Positions 50,337-58,376 of a stretch of DNA of 64,000 nt are shown here, piece by piece. The stretch's first letter is position 1. Every line of letters begins with the position of its first letter. A program made the position numbers and the translations under genes. The DNA lies in assembly GCF_001942625.1 (NCBI RefSeq), contig NZ_MLCL01000054.1, positions 1-64,000 of the forward strand, in the 5' to 3' direction. The stretch is from Mycobacterium syngnathidarum (lineage in GTDB: Bacteria; Actinomycetota; Actinomycetes; Mycobacteriales; Mycobacteriaceae). The notes under the pieces are model-generated. The model was not told the DNA's origin. It searched no databases and worked only from the letters and a program-made list of their open reading frames with translations.

Positions 50337-51917
50337 TCACCCCGATGTCTGTCCTCGCGGACCCGACTCTTCTGTGGTGTCATCGGCGTCCTGCTCGTCC
50401 GCCGACGGCGGTTCCAGCGGGACACTTTCGGCGCGTGGAGAGTTGACCGCAGAGGTGTTGTCGGCCGGCTGCAGCTGGACCACCTGGCCCACGGCCCGGC
50501 GCAGCCCGGGCGGGCCTTCCTTGCGGAAGAACTCACCGATACGTCCGGCGCGGTAACGCAGCGGCGAGCCGAGTAGCTCACCCATCACCACGCCGCTGCC
50601 CAGCGCCAACGCCGTCGCCGCCGCGGTCAGCAGGTGCGCCAGTCCCTGACCGAAGTTCTCGTCGACGGCGAAGGCGAAGACCGCCCAGAACACCGCGAGG
50701 CCCGGCAGCATCGGCATGATGCCGGCGGTCGCCGTCACCAGCGCCGGAGCCTGCCGGCGAATGGAGATCAACGTGGCGAGGAAACCGACTCCGATCGCCG
50801 CCACCCCGGTGGCCGCCCACTGACCGAAACCGGCTGTCCCGAGACCGATCAAGGTCAGCTCCGCCAGGCCCGCGGCCAGCCCGGCCGTGGGCAGTGAGCG
50901 CAGTGGCGCATAGCTGGCCATGGTCAGACTGATACCGGCCAGCGAGGCACCGAGAACCGCCAGCAGGATCGGCAGCGGACCTCTCGGCGTGATGAAGGTG
51001 CCGGCCGTGTTGACGTGCAACTCGATCTGGAACCCGAGCAACGTGGCGGCCTGCAGCGCACCGGTGATTCCGACGACGATCCCGGCGGTGAGAAAGACCG
51101 CATCACCAAGCCGCGAGACCGCGGTGACCATGTACCCGGTCAACGCGTCCTGGACGGCACCGACCAGGGTCATGCCGGACAGCAACAACACGATCCCGGT
51201 GGCGACCAGCGCACTGAGCCCCTGCCCGGCGTAGCGGTAGGCACCCAGGGCGATCATGGTGGCGATCGCCGCCCCCACCGCGTGCTGGAAGAAGAACGGT
51301 GTGCCGATACGGTTCAGCAACCGTCCGACGCGGTCGATCAATGCGGCAGTGAGGCTGGCAAGCAGACAGGTCAACCAGTTGCCGCCGAGCATCATCGCGA
51401 TGCCGAGCGCGAAACCCGCCCAGCCGGCAGTTGCCAGCCACCGCGGGAACGGGTGGGGGCTCTCCGTCAGCTCGTCCATGGCCTCGTGCGCCTCGTCGAC
51501 GGTGATACCGCCGGAGGTGATGCGCCGTACCAGGCGGTCGAGCTGAGCGAGCCGGGTGTAGTCCGTCGACCTGGTGCGCACCGCGCGCATGATCGTGACC
51601 GGCGGGCTGTCCGCGGTGGGCAACGCCGACACGATGATCGTCGCGACGGTGATGTCGACGACGCAGTCGGTCAGCCGGTACGCCTGCGCCACGTCCTGGG
51701 TGGTGGCGACGACGTCGGCGGTACCCGAGCCCGACGAGAGCATGACCTCCGCCAGGCGGATGGTCAGATCGAGAACCTTCCGGGTGTGCACGTCACCCAT
51801 TCCCGCCGACGCGCGACTGCGCCGGCCGGCGACGGGTGCCGGGTCGCGCCGTCCCCGCAGGGCGATGCGCAGCCCTCCGCGCAGGCGATCTCTACCGTTC
51901 AGACCTTCCTCAGCCAT
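50337..51917 (-). CDS. thrE: ThrE-family threonine/serine exporter
   Basis: 526 residues. The N-terminal soluble domain (LDLTIRLAEVMLSSGSGTAD, TDCVVDITVATIIVSALPTA) is the ThrE hydrolase-like domain, followed by two sets of about five membrane spans (for example LATAGWAGFALGIAMMLGGN, LAVFWAVFAFAVDENFGQGL). The C-terminus is an acidic tail (from about 460). ThrE expels threonine and serine with the proton gradient. Start chosen at ATG 51917; an upstream-open frame lacks similarity. Confidence 0.85.
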   Translation of the reverse strand: MAEEGLNGRDRLRGGLRIALRGRRDPAPVAGRRSRASAGMGDVHTRKVLDLTIRLAEVMLSSGSGTADVVATTQDVAQAYRLTDCVVDITVATIIVSALPTADSPPVTIMRAVRTRSTDYTRLAQLDRLVRRITSGGITVDEAHEAMDELTESPHPFPRWLATAGWAGFALGIAMMLGGNWLTCLLASLTAALIDRVGRLLNRIGTPFFFQHAVGAAIATMIALGAYRYAGQGLSALVATGIVLLLSGMTLVGAVQDALTGYMVTAVSRLGDAVFLTAGIVVGITGALQAATLLGFQIELHVNTAGTFITPRGPLPILLAVLGASLAGISLTMASYAPLRSLPTAGLAAGLAELTLIGLGTAGFGQWAATGVAAIGVGFLATLISIRRQAPALVTATAGIMPMLPGLAVFWAVFAFAVDENFGQGLAHLLTAAATALALGSGVVMGELLGSPLRYRAGRIGEFFRKEGPPGLRRAVGQVVQLQPADNTSAVNSPRAESVPLEPPSADEQDADDTTEESGPRGQTSG

Positions 51918-52103
51918 CGTTGAAAAGCGTACTGATGAACGGTCGGTTCCCGGTGGAACTACGCCGCGACCTGCAGTGTCGTCGCAGATCTGTGCCGCAG
52001 TAGCCTGACGTCGCCGGCTTCGGAAATCGCAGCACCCTGATGGTGAATGCATGTGGCGCAGAACACTATTCGGACAGCAGACGACACGCTTCAGCTGCGG
52101 CGG

Positions 52104-53027
52104 TCACCTCCCGTGCGCGGCGAAGAACTGCGCGGAGGCGACCGACGCGTCGAACGCCCGGCTGGCGGCACCGACGGCTTGCACCGGAAGGATCTCGGGC
52201 ACGCCCGGCCAGGTATGTCCGCCGCCGTCGACTCGCATGAACACCACCGAAGTTCCGCCGGCGCACCCGTCGGAGACGATGCGGTGGGTCTCGGTGCCGT
52301 CACCGGTGGCGGGTAGCGGCTCGTCAGTCGGGGTGGGGCAGCCGTCGATCTGGCGCCACCGATCCACCATCGCGGGGCCCGACAGCACCGTGCTGCCTCC
52401 ACCGCGCCCGCTCATCGGCCCGCCGTTGAACGGCACGATGGGGTCTGCGGTGCCGTAGCTGGCGAGGACCGAGACGGGTCTGGACGGATTGCAGCCCACA
52501 TTCGTACCGAGCGTGCCGGCAACCGGGGCAACCGCCGCGAACAGGTCCGCCCGATCACAGGCCAGGCGATTGGCCATGAACCCTCCCGCCGACAGACCGG
52601 TGACGTACACCCGTCCCCGCGGAATACCGTTCTCGGCGACGAGACGCTCAACCAGGGCCGAGATGAAACCCACGTCGTCGACCCCTTGCCGGTCCGGCAC
52701 CGAGGCACCCCGGCCGTCCGCCCAGCTGTAGTCGATGCCGTCGGGATAAACGACTGCGAACCCGTATGCGTCGCCCACGGCGTCGTAATGGGTCAGTGCC
52801 GCCTGATCTGCTCCGGTCGATCCGGCGGCGTGCAGATTCACGACCAAACCCGATGGCGGGCCTCCGGCCGGCAAATGGACACGATAGGTGCGCATCATGC
52901 CGCCGAAGTCGAGTTGCGCCGACGGTAGCGGCGAGGCCGCGGCGGGCAAGGCGCCCGCTGTGCCCCACGACAGCGCGACGAGCGCTGCGAAAAACGCTGT
53001 TCTGAGCCGGCCCGGCACGAAAAGCAC
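52104..53027 (-). CDS. Secreted polyhydroxybutyrate-depolymerase-like esterase
   Basis: 307 residues from GTG 53027. A signal peptide (RTAFFAALVALSWGTAGALP, cleavage near AAA-S) is followed by an alpha/beta hydrolase with nucleophile GLSAGGFMA, a catalytic Asp in SYGTADPIVPF and His in GGGHTWPG. The family cleaves short polyesters or feruloyl/acetyl esters. No lipobox is present, unlike LpqC. A -10 TACTCT six bases upstream suggests a leaderless message. Confidence 0.8.
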   Translation of the reverse strand: MLFVPGRLRTAFFAALVALSWGTAGALPAAASPLPSAQLDFGGMMRTYRVHLPAGGPPSGLVVNLHAAGSTGADQAALTHYDAVGDAYGFAVVYPDGIDYSWADGRGASVPDRQGVDDVGFISALVERLVAENGIPRGRVYVTGLSAGGFMANRLACDRADLFAAVAPVAGTLGTNVGCNPSRPVSVLASYGTADPIVPFNGGPMSGRGGGSTVLSGPAMVDRWRQIDGCPTPTDEPLPATGDGTETHRIVSDGCAGGTSVVFMRVDGGGHTWPGVPEILPVQAVGAASRAFDASVASAQFFAAHGR

Positions 53028-53033
53028 CGGGGC

Positions 53034-53039
53034 AGAGTA
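53034..53039 (-). promoter_or_regulatory. -10 element of the esterase gene
   Basis: On the minus strand TACTCT ends six bases before GTG 53027. No Shine-Dalgarno lies between, so a leaderless transcript is likely, and this decides the start among several possible GTGs. Confidence 0.4.
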
Positions 53040-53202
53040 GATATCACATACCAACTTCCGGGCAACGCCACGTGACCTGCCGGCGAAACTCCGCCCGGCG
53101 ACCGTCGCCCTCCGCTTCCACGCCATCCGGCCCCCACCGAGTCGTCGTCCAGCAAACGAAGTACGACGCTACCTGCTTGTAGCGACCGGCGGGTGAGATA
53201 GC

Positions 53203-54216
53203 TCAGATCGTCAGGACCATGCGATAGCGTGCCTGTCCATTCTCCATCGCCCCATACGCGCTCGCCGCATCATCGAGTGGACACTCCTCGACCAGGGCAC
53301 GCACCCCCGACAGCACCGCGAAATGCATCGTCTCCTCGACATCACGAGCGGTCCCGGAAGGGTGCCCGGAAATCGTCAGAGCGGGCTGGATCAGCTGCAC
53401 CGGGCTGATCGGCAACGGGTCTGCCGACACCCCGATCACCACCAGTTCGCCACGCGGTGCCAGCCCGCCAACCGTGTCTGCCATCGCCTGCGAGTTGCCC
53501 ACCGTCGCCAAAACGACTGCCGCACCCCCCAAGTCGAGCAGGGCTGCGCTGACGTCCACAGCGGTCGAGTCGACGTAATGCCGGGCGCCCAGCGCGCGGG
53601 CGTCCGCCTCTTTGCCGGGGCCGCGAGCGATCGCAACCGTCTCGAACCCCATCGCGTTGGCGAACTGCAGCCCCAGGTGGCCCAGACCTCCGACGCCGAG
53701 CACCGCCACGACATCGCCGGGTAGTGCGCGGGTGTGGCGAAGCGCGTTGTAGGTCGTCACGCCGGCACACCCCATCGGAGCGGCCTCGGCGAACGACAAC
53801 TCATCGGGGATCCGGGCCAGCGCATTGGCAGGTACCGTCACCGATTCCGCGTAGCCTCCTGGGTAATGCAGGCTCGGAATCTGCCCCGCCACGCAGTGGA
53901 TGAACAGGCCCTTGCGGCACGGGATGCAGACTCCGCAATGACCGCCGAACCAACCGATCGCGACGCGGTCGCCCACCGTGAAATCGGTGACACCGGAGCC
54001 GACTTCGGCAATGGTGCCGGCAATCTCGTGGCCCGGGGTCACCGGCCAGGTGATGCCCGGAAATCCGCCGTTGACGATGGCCCGGTCGGTGCCGCAGACT
54101 CCGCACGCCGCGACCGCCACCCGCACCTGCCCCCGTCCCGGTGAGAGAGTTTGGGCGTCAACAAGTTCCAGGGCCCCACCCGAGGAATTGACCTGAACAG
54201 CTCGATGAGTAGACAT
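53203..54216 (-). CDS. Zinc-dependent alcohol dehydrogenase
   Basis: 337 residues. Catalytic zinc site Cys38/Cys41 with T43-D44 (ACGVCGTDRA) and GHE (His63, Glu64); structural zinc cysteines in GHCGVCIPCRKGLFIHC (about 92-108); cofactor motif GVGGLGHLG (about 173-181). Closest in style to AdhP/AdhA-type medium-chain NAD enzymes. A divergent helper or regulator is not evident. Confidence 0.88.
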   Translation of the reverse strand: MSTHRAVQVNSSGGALELVDAQTLSPGRGQVRVAVAACGVCGTDRAIVNGGFPGITWPVTPGHEIAGTIAEVGSGVTDFTVGDRVAIGWFGGHCGVCIPCRKGLFIHCVAGQIPSLHYPGGYAESVTVPANALARIPDELSFAEAAPMGCAGVTTYNALRHTRALPGDVVAVLGVGGLGHLGLQFANAMGFETVAIARGPGKEADARALGARHYVDSTAVDVSAALLDLGGAAVVLATVGNSQAMADTVGGLAPRGELVVIGVSADPLPISPVQLIQPALTISGHPSGTARDVEETMHFAVLSGVRALVEECPLDDAASAYGAMENGQARYRMVLTI

Positions 54217-54329
54217 TGAGATCCTTACCGTCGCCGTCGGTGTACCAGGCCATCATCGACCGCCGGCGGCCCGCTTGACCACAGAATGCGGTCAGCCCAG
54301 GACGAACGGGAGCTGTGTCGCAGCCGGTG

Positions 54330-54785
54330 CTAATTTTCCGCGGCGGTCCAGTCGTATGGCAAGAACTTGCCGTCGAAGGTCACCACCACCCGGTCACCGG
54401 CAGGGTGTGACTTGCGTTGTACGTCAACACTGAAGTTGATGGCGCTCATGATGCCGTCACCGAATTGCTCGTGAATGAGTTCCTTGAGCGCGCCGCCGTA
54501 CACCTGAAGTGCCTCATAGAAGCGGTAGATCGTGGGGTCGGTGGGCACCGCGGTGGGCAATCCACCGCGCATCGGCACCGCGGCCAGCACCGGAATCACC
54601 GAATCGTCCAATCCGAGCAACTCCACGATGGTCTTGCCCGCTTCGACCGGAACGGGGTGCTGACCGAGCAGCGCGGACACCGTCCACACCACCGGCTTGT
54701 CGATGGCGTCGGCCAACTGCTGCCAGGTCAGGCCCTTGGTCAGGCGGGCTTCCACGATCGCGGCGGTGATCTCGTCTCTGCTCAT
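54330..54785 (-). CDS. cynS: Cyanate hydratase (cyanase)
   Basis: Converts cyanate and bicarbonate to ammonia and CO2. 151 residues, the usual length. Catalytic residues are present: Arg88 and Glu91 in PTIYRFYEALQVYG and Ser114 in GDGIMSAINF, matching E. coli CynS Arg96, Glu99 and Ser122. ATG 54785 lies 26 bases downstream of the FAAL stop, so it is the last gene of the ArsR-AHSA1-FAAL-cynS unit. Carbonic anhydrase or cyanate transport genes are not adjacent. Confidence 0.93.
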   Translation of the reverse strand: MSRDEITAAIVEARLTKGLTWQQLADAIDKPVVWTVSALLGQHPVPVEAGKTIVELLGLDDSVIPVLAAVPMRGGLPTAVPTDPTIYRFYEALQVYGGALKELIHEQFGDGIMSAINFSVDVQRKSHPAGDRVVVTFDGKFLPYDWTAAEN

Positions 54786-54811
54786 ACCAGCAGCATGCCT
54801 GCGCCGGGCGG

Positions 54812-56677
54812 TCACCGCACGCCCAGTGTGCCCTCCAGGTACTCGCCGCGACACGCCACCCGGGCCAGCTTGCCGCTGGTGGTCCGCGGTGTCGCACCTG
54901 CGGGCAGGAACCGTAGGTCGGCCACGGTCAATCCGTGCCGGTCGGCCACGGCCGCGCGGATGGCCTCGGTGGCCTCCCGGGGGTCGACGCGGCTGGTGCC
55001 CGCCGCGCGTTCGGCGATCACGACCAGCCTGGCTCCGTCACCGTCGCCACTTGGATCGGGGGTGACGGTGAATGCGGTGACGTAACCGCGCCGAACCAGT
55101 GGCGAGGCGTCGGCCACCGTGGCCTCGATGTCCTGGGGATAATGGCTGCGACCGTCGATCTGAACCAGGTCGGCCATACGCCCGGTCACGTAGAACTGCC
55201 CCTCGAAGTACACCCCGAGATCGCCGGTGCGCAGCCAGGTGGCGTGCTCAGGAAGCCCCTGGGCATGGCTGCCGGAGGCGAGGCGCGAGTGCAGCGAGAC
55301 CCCGAAAACCTTGCGGGTTTCCTCCGGCCTGCCCCAGTAGCCACGACCGATGTTGTTGCCGTGCAACCAGATCTCCCCGACGTGACCGTCCGGCACTTCC
55401 GCGGAGAGCCCGTCTGCGGTCGCGGGATCGACGACGACCGCCCACAAACTGCGAGCAGGGCTGCCGCACGATACGTGTGCGACCGCGCCGTCGGCGTGGG
55501 CGCTGACGGCAACGGCGCGCCCGCCCGCGAGTTGTTCGCGATCGAAGTAGACCACCGACGCCTGCTCGGCCGGAGCGATCGTCGAGATCAGCAGCGTTGC
55601 CTCGGCGATGCCGTATGACGGTTTGAATGCTGTCGGCGGTAACCCATAGGGCGCGAATACCTCGTTGAATGTCGTTATCACCTCAGGGATCACCGGCTCA
55701 GAACCGATGATGAGCACCACATTGCTCAGGTCGATGTCCTCCCCCGCTGCGGGAACTCCGCGCTGGGCGGTCCATTCGTAGGCGAAGTTGGGTGCGGCGG
55801 TGATCACGCGGCCATGTTTCGATGCCTCCGACATGGCCCGGATCCACCGTTGCGGGCGGCGGATGAACGCGGTCGGCGACATCAACGTCGAGTGCCCGCC
55901 ATAGACCGCGGGGAATCCGATCATCGACAGACCCATATCGTGATAGAGCGGTAGCCAGCTGAGGCCGTGGGTGTTTCGGTTCAGCAGGTCGATGGACAGG
56001 ATCATCTGCAGCAGATTGGTGCCGACCGCACGGTGCGTGATCTCCACCCCGACCGGCGGACGGGTCGAACCCGAGGTGTACTGCAGGTGGGAGATGTCGT
56101 CGGGATCGACCGGGATCGGGGTGAAATCTGTCCCCACGGAATCGGGTATCTCATCGATGAGCTCCACCCGGGGCCGCACGGACACCGGCATCTTCGCGAG
56201 GAACTCCTCTACCGCGGCAGCGCCGGCCCTGGTGGTGAGCACCGTCGTCGGGCGGGAGTCGAGCAGCGCGGTCTCGAGCCGCTCGGCGTGGCCCTGCAAT
56301 TCCGGCGCGAACAGTGGGACCGCGATGTTGCCCGCCTTGATGGCGGCGAAGAAGCCGACCACATAGTCGAGACCCTGCGGTGCGAGGACGGCGACGCGGT
56401 CACCGCGTGCAGCCACCTGCTGCAGCCGTGCCGAGACGGCGCGCAGTCGCACACCCAACTGGGTCCAGGTCAGCTCGACGACCTCTTCCTCGGCGTGGCT
56501 GTGATCCAGGTAGCGGTACGCGATCTGGTCGCCGACGTGAGCGATGTTGCGGTCGATCAGCGATATCAGGGTGGTGTCCGGGGGCAGCACGATGCCGCCC
56601 TCCTCGTCCAGGCAGTCCTCGATGCGGAGCAGGCCTGCCGGAGCCTCGTACCGAACCTGGGTGCCGCCGCTGTCCAT
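54812..56677 (-). CDS. Fatty acyl-AMP ligase (FAAL, FadD32-like)
   Basis: Activates fatty acids as acyl-adenylates for transfer to polyketide or carrier proteins. 621 residues: SHLQYTSGSTRPPVGVEITH (about 198-217), SWLPLYHDMGL, PSYGIAEATLL and GRMADLVQIDGRSHYPQDIE. The family insertion around EITHRAVGTNLLQM separates FAAL from CoA ligases. No pks gene is near, so the acyl acceptor is unknown. The ATG is 9 bases downstream of the AHSA1 gene stop. Confidence 0.87.
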   Translation of the reverse strand: MDSGGTQVRYEAPAGLLRIEDCLDEEGGIVLPPDTTLISLIDRNIAHVGDQIAYRYLDHSHAEEEVVELTWTQLGVRLRAVSARLQQVAARGDRVAVLAPQGLDYVVGFFAAIKAGNIAVPLFAPELQGHAERLETALLDSRPTTVLTTRAGAAAVEEFLAKMPVSVRPRVELIDEIPDSVGTDFTPIPVDPDDISHLQYTSGSTRPPVGVEITHRAVGTNLLQMILSIDLLNRNTHGLSWLPLYHDMGLSMIGFPAVYGGHSTLMSPTAFIRRPQRWIRAMSEASKHGRVITAAPNFAYEWTAQRGVPAAGEDIDLSNVVLIIGSEPVIPEVITTFNEVFAPYGLPPTAFKPSYGIAEATLLISTIAPAEQASVVYFDREQLAGGRAVAVSAHADGAVAHVSCGSPARSLWAVVVDPATADGLSAEVPDGHVGEIWLHGNNIGRGYWGRPEETRKVFGVSLHSRLASGSHAQGLPEHATWLRTGDLGVYFEGQFYVTGRMADLVQIDGRSHYPQDIEATVADASPLVRRGYVTAFTVTPDPSGDGDGARLVVIAERAAGTSRVDPREATEAIRAAVADRHGLTVADLRFLPAGATPRTTSGKLARVACRGEYLEGTLGVR

Positions 56678-56686
56678 GACCGCAGT

Positions 56687-57130
56687 CTAGGTCGCGGCAC
56701 GCTGCAGGCGGGCTCCCAACTGCTCGAACGTGAGGAGCCATCCACTGTGGAAGCTGTCGAATTCCTCTGGCGGCAAAAGGGAATGCTCGATCGACATCAA
56801 CGTCTGCCCGTCCCCGGCCGGCTCGAATTCGACGTTGACGATGCTGACCACCGTCGGATCGCTCCAGTCCGAGTTGCTCCAGGTGAAGCGCAACACCCGA
56901 GGCCGCTCGATGACCAAGAACTGTCCGGTGATCAGCACGCGCGTACCGGAATCGTCGACATCGAACCGCACCAAGCCGCCGACTCGGGGGTCGACATCCA
57001 CCTCGACGCAGCGCACCGGGCGCGGGCACATCCACTCCCGCAGTGACTCCGGGTCCAGCCATTCGTCGAACACCACGTCGGGAGCCGCGGGCATCAGACG
57101 CCGCACGCGGACCGTCGCCGCATCGGTCAT
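56687..57130 (-). CDS. AHSA1/SRPBCC-family protein
   Basis: 147 residues from ATG 57130, which overlaps the ArsR stop (ATGA at 57127-57130). VRVRRLMPAAPDVVFDEWLD is the typical AHSA1 opening, ending with SGWLLTFEQLGARLQ. Such proteins bind hydrophobic ligands and are commonly paired with ArsR regulators in mycobacteria. Role probably in ligand handling or sensing. Confidence 0.82.
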   Translation of the reverse strand: MTDAATVRVRRLMPAAPDVVFDEWLDPESLREWMCPRPVRCVEVDVDPRVGGLVRFDVDDSGTRVLITGQFLVIERPRVLRFTWSNSDWSDPTVVSIVNVEFEPAGDGQTLMSIEHSLLPPEEFDSFHSGWLLTFEQLGARLQRAAT

Positions 57131-57459
57131 CGAGAATCCGCCTTCCGCCGCAACCGTGCGGCCAGCGCATCCGCGCGCGTCGACCAGAAGTCCGTCTGCT
57201 CGTTCATCCACTGTTGAGCCATGGTCAACCCGTCCTGTTTGAGCGAGACCCAGTGCTCGCGTCCACGGACTTCGCGCTGTACCAGCCCGGCGGCTTCCAG
57301 CACACCGATGTGCCGTGAGACGCCGGCGAAGGTCATGGGCAACGGGGCGGCCAGGTCGCTGATGCGGGCATCGCCGTCACGCAGTGCCTCCAGCAGCCGG
57401 CGACGGGTGGCGTCGGCCAGGGCCGAATAGGCGCGGTCCAGAACTTGATCTTCAACCAC
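57127..57459 (-). CDS. ArsR-family regulator
   Basis: 110 residues from GTG 57459. YSALADATRRRLLEALRDGD and DLAAPLPMTFAGVSRHIGVL are the winged-helix HTH; no metal-binding cysteines are present, as in the ArsR-AHSA1 subgroup. A TATAGT -10 (57467-57472) lies 7 bases before the start, so it is leaderless. An operator-like TTCAAC-N6-GTTGA covers the start, and a second lies in front of the divergent DUF899 gene. Confidence 0.85.
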   Translation of the reverse strand: MVEDQVLDRAYSALADATRRRLLEALRDGDARISDLAAPLPMTFAGVSRHIGVLEAAGLVQREVRGREHWVSLKQDGLTMAQQWMNEQTDFWSTRADALAARLRRKADSR

Positions 57460-57468
57460 CTTGTTGAC
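57451..57468. promoter_or_regulatory. ArsR operator 1, over the arsR start
   Basis: TTCAAC at 57451-57456, six bases, then GTTGAC at 57463-57468: an inverted repeat with one mismatch. It overlaps the regulator's -10 and start codon, the ideal place for autorepression. Confidence 0.6.
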
Positions 57469-57504
57469 TATAGCCGCGCGCGGTGGTTTGCTCGAGGAAG
57501 AATA

Positions 57505-57522
57505 TTCAACTGCTTTGTTGAA
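57505..57522. promoter_or_regulatory. ArsR operator 2, in front of the DUF899 gene
   Basis: TTCAAC (57505-57510), six bases, GTTGAA (57517-57522): a perfect version of operator 1 with identical spacing, ending 9 bases before the DUF899 start. The pair of sites 54 bp apart implies one regulator controls both directions. Confidence 0.65.
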
Positions 57523-57531
57523 TGTTTGAAC

Positions 57532-58332
57532 ATGTCGCAGCAGCTGACGATGGGAGCAACCGTGCAGAATCCACCGATCGTGCCGGCGCCGGAGTGGCAG
57601 GCCGCACTCGATGAAATGCTGGTCAAGGAAAAGGAATTCACCCGAGCACGGGACCGGTTGGCCGCACTGCGCCGACGCATGCCGTGGATGCCGGTGGACA
57701 AGGACTATGCGTTCGAAGGCGCCGAAGGCAGCGCAACCCTGCTCGACCTGTTCGCCGGGCGCCGTCAACTGATCGTGTACCGCGCCTTTCTCGATCCGGG
57801 GGTGGACGACTGGCCGGAACACGGTTGTGTCGGCTGTTCGTTGATGGCCGACCACATCGGCAACCTGGCCCATCTCAATGCACGCGATACCACCCTGGTC
57901 TACGTCTCGCGTGGATCGCAGGACGACATCGCACGGATCAAAGAACGCATGGGGTGGAGCCATCCCTGGTACACCATGATTCCCCGGCCGGGCGCGCAGT
58001 TCGATGTCGACTTCGGCGTCGATCAATGGCACGGCACCAACGCATTCATCCGCGACGGCGACCGAGTCTTCCGCACCTACTTCATCAACAACCGGGGTGA
58101 TGAGGCATTCGTCAACACCTGGAACTTCCTGGACATGACCGCGCTCGGCCGCCAGGAACGCTGGGAGGACTCCCCGGCGGGCTATCCGCAGACCAAGCCC
58201 TACGAATGGTGGTCCTGGCACGACACCTACGCCGATCACGAGCCGTCTCGGTGGTTCGGTGACCCGGTACCCGGCGATACCAACGATCCACGCCCGCCAC
58301 GTGAGGACTGTGCTGCCTGCGGCGATCACTGA
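57532..58332 (+). CDS. DUF899-family thioredoxin-like protein
   Basis: 266 residues from ATG 57532. EWQAALDEMLVKEKEFTRAR, RRRMPWMPVDKDYAFEG and the CVGC motif (Cys99, Cys102) within WPEHGCVGCSLMADHIGNLA define the family, which has a thioredoxin-like fold. The C-terminus ends EDCAACGDH with another CxxC. Reaction unknown. It is divergent from the ArsR operon and bears its operator. Confidence 0.83.
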   Translation: MSQQLTMGATVQNPPIVPAPEWQAALDEMLVKEKEFTRARDRLAALRRRMPWMPVDKDYAFEGAEGSATLLDLFAGRRQLIVYRAFLDPGVDDWPEHGCVGCSLMADHIGNLAHLNARDTTLVYVSRGSQDDIARIKERMGWSHPWYTMIPRPGAQFDVDFGVDQWHGTNAFIRDGDRVFRTYFINNRGDEAFVNTWNFLDMTALGRQERWEDSPAGYPQTKPYEWWSWHDTYADHEPSRWFGDPVPGDTNDPRPPREDCAACGDH

Positions 58333-58376
58333 CCCACCCCGGGCAGACCCGTAACGGCATTGGAGAAGATGGACGG

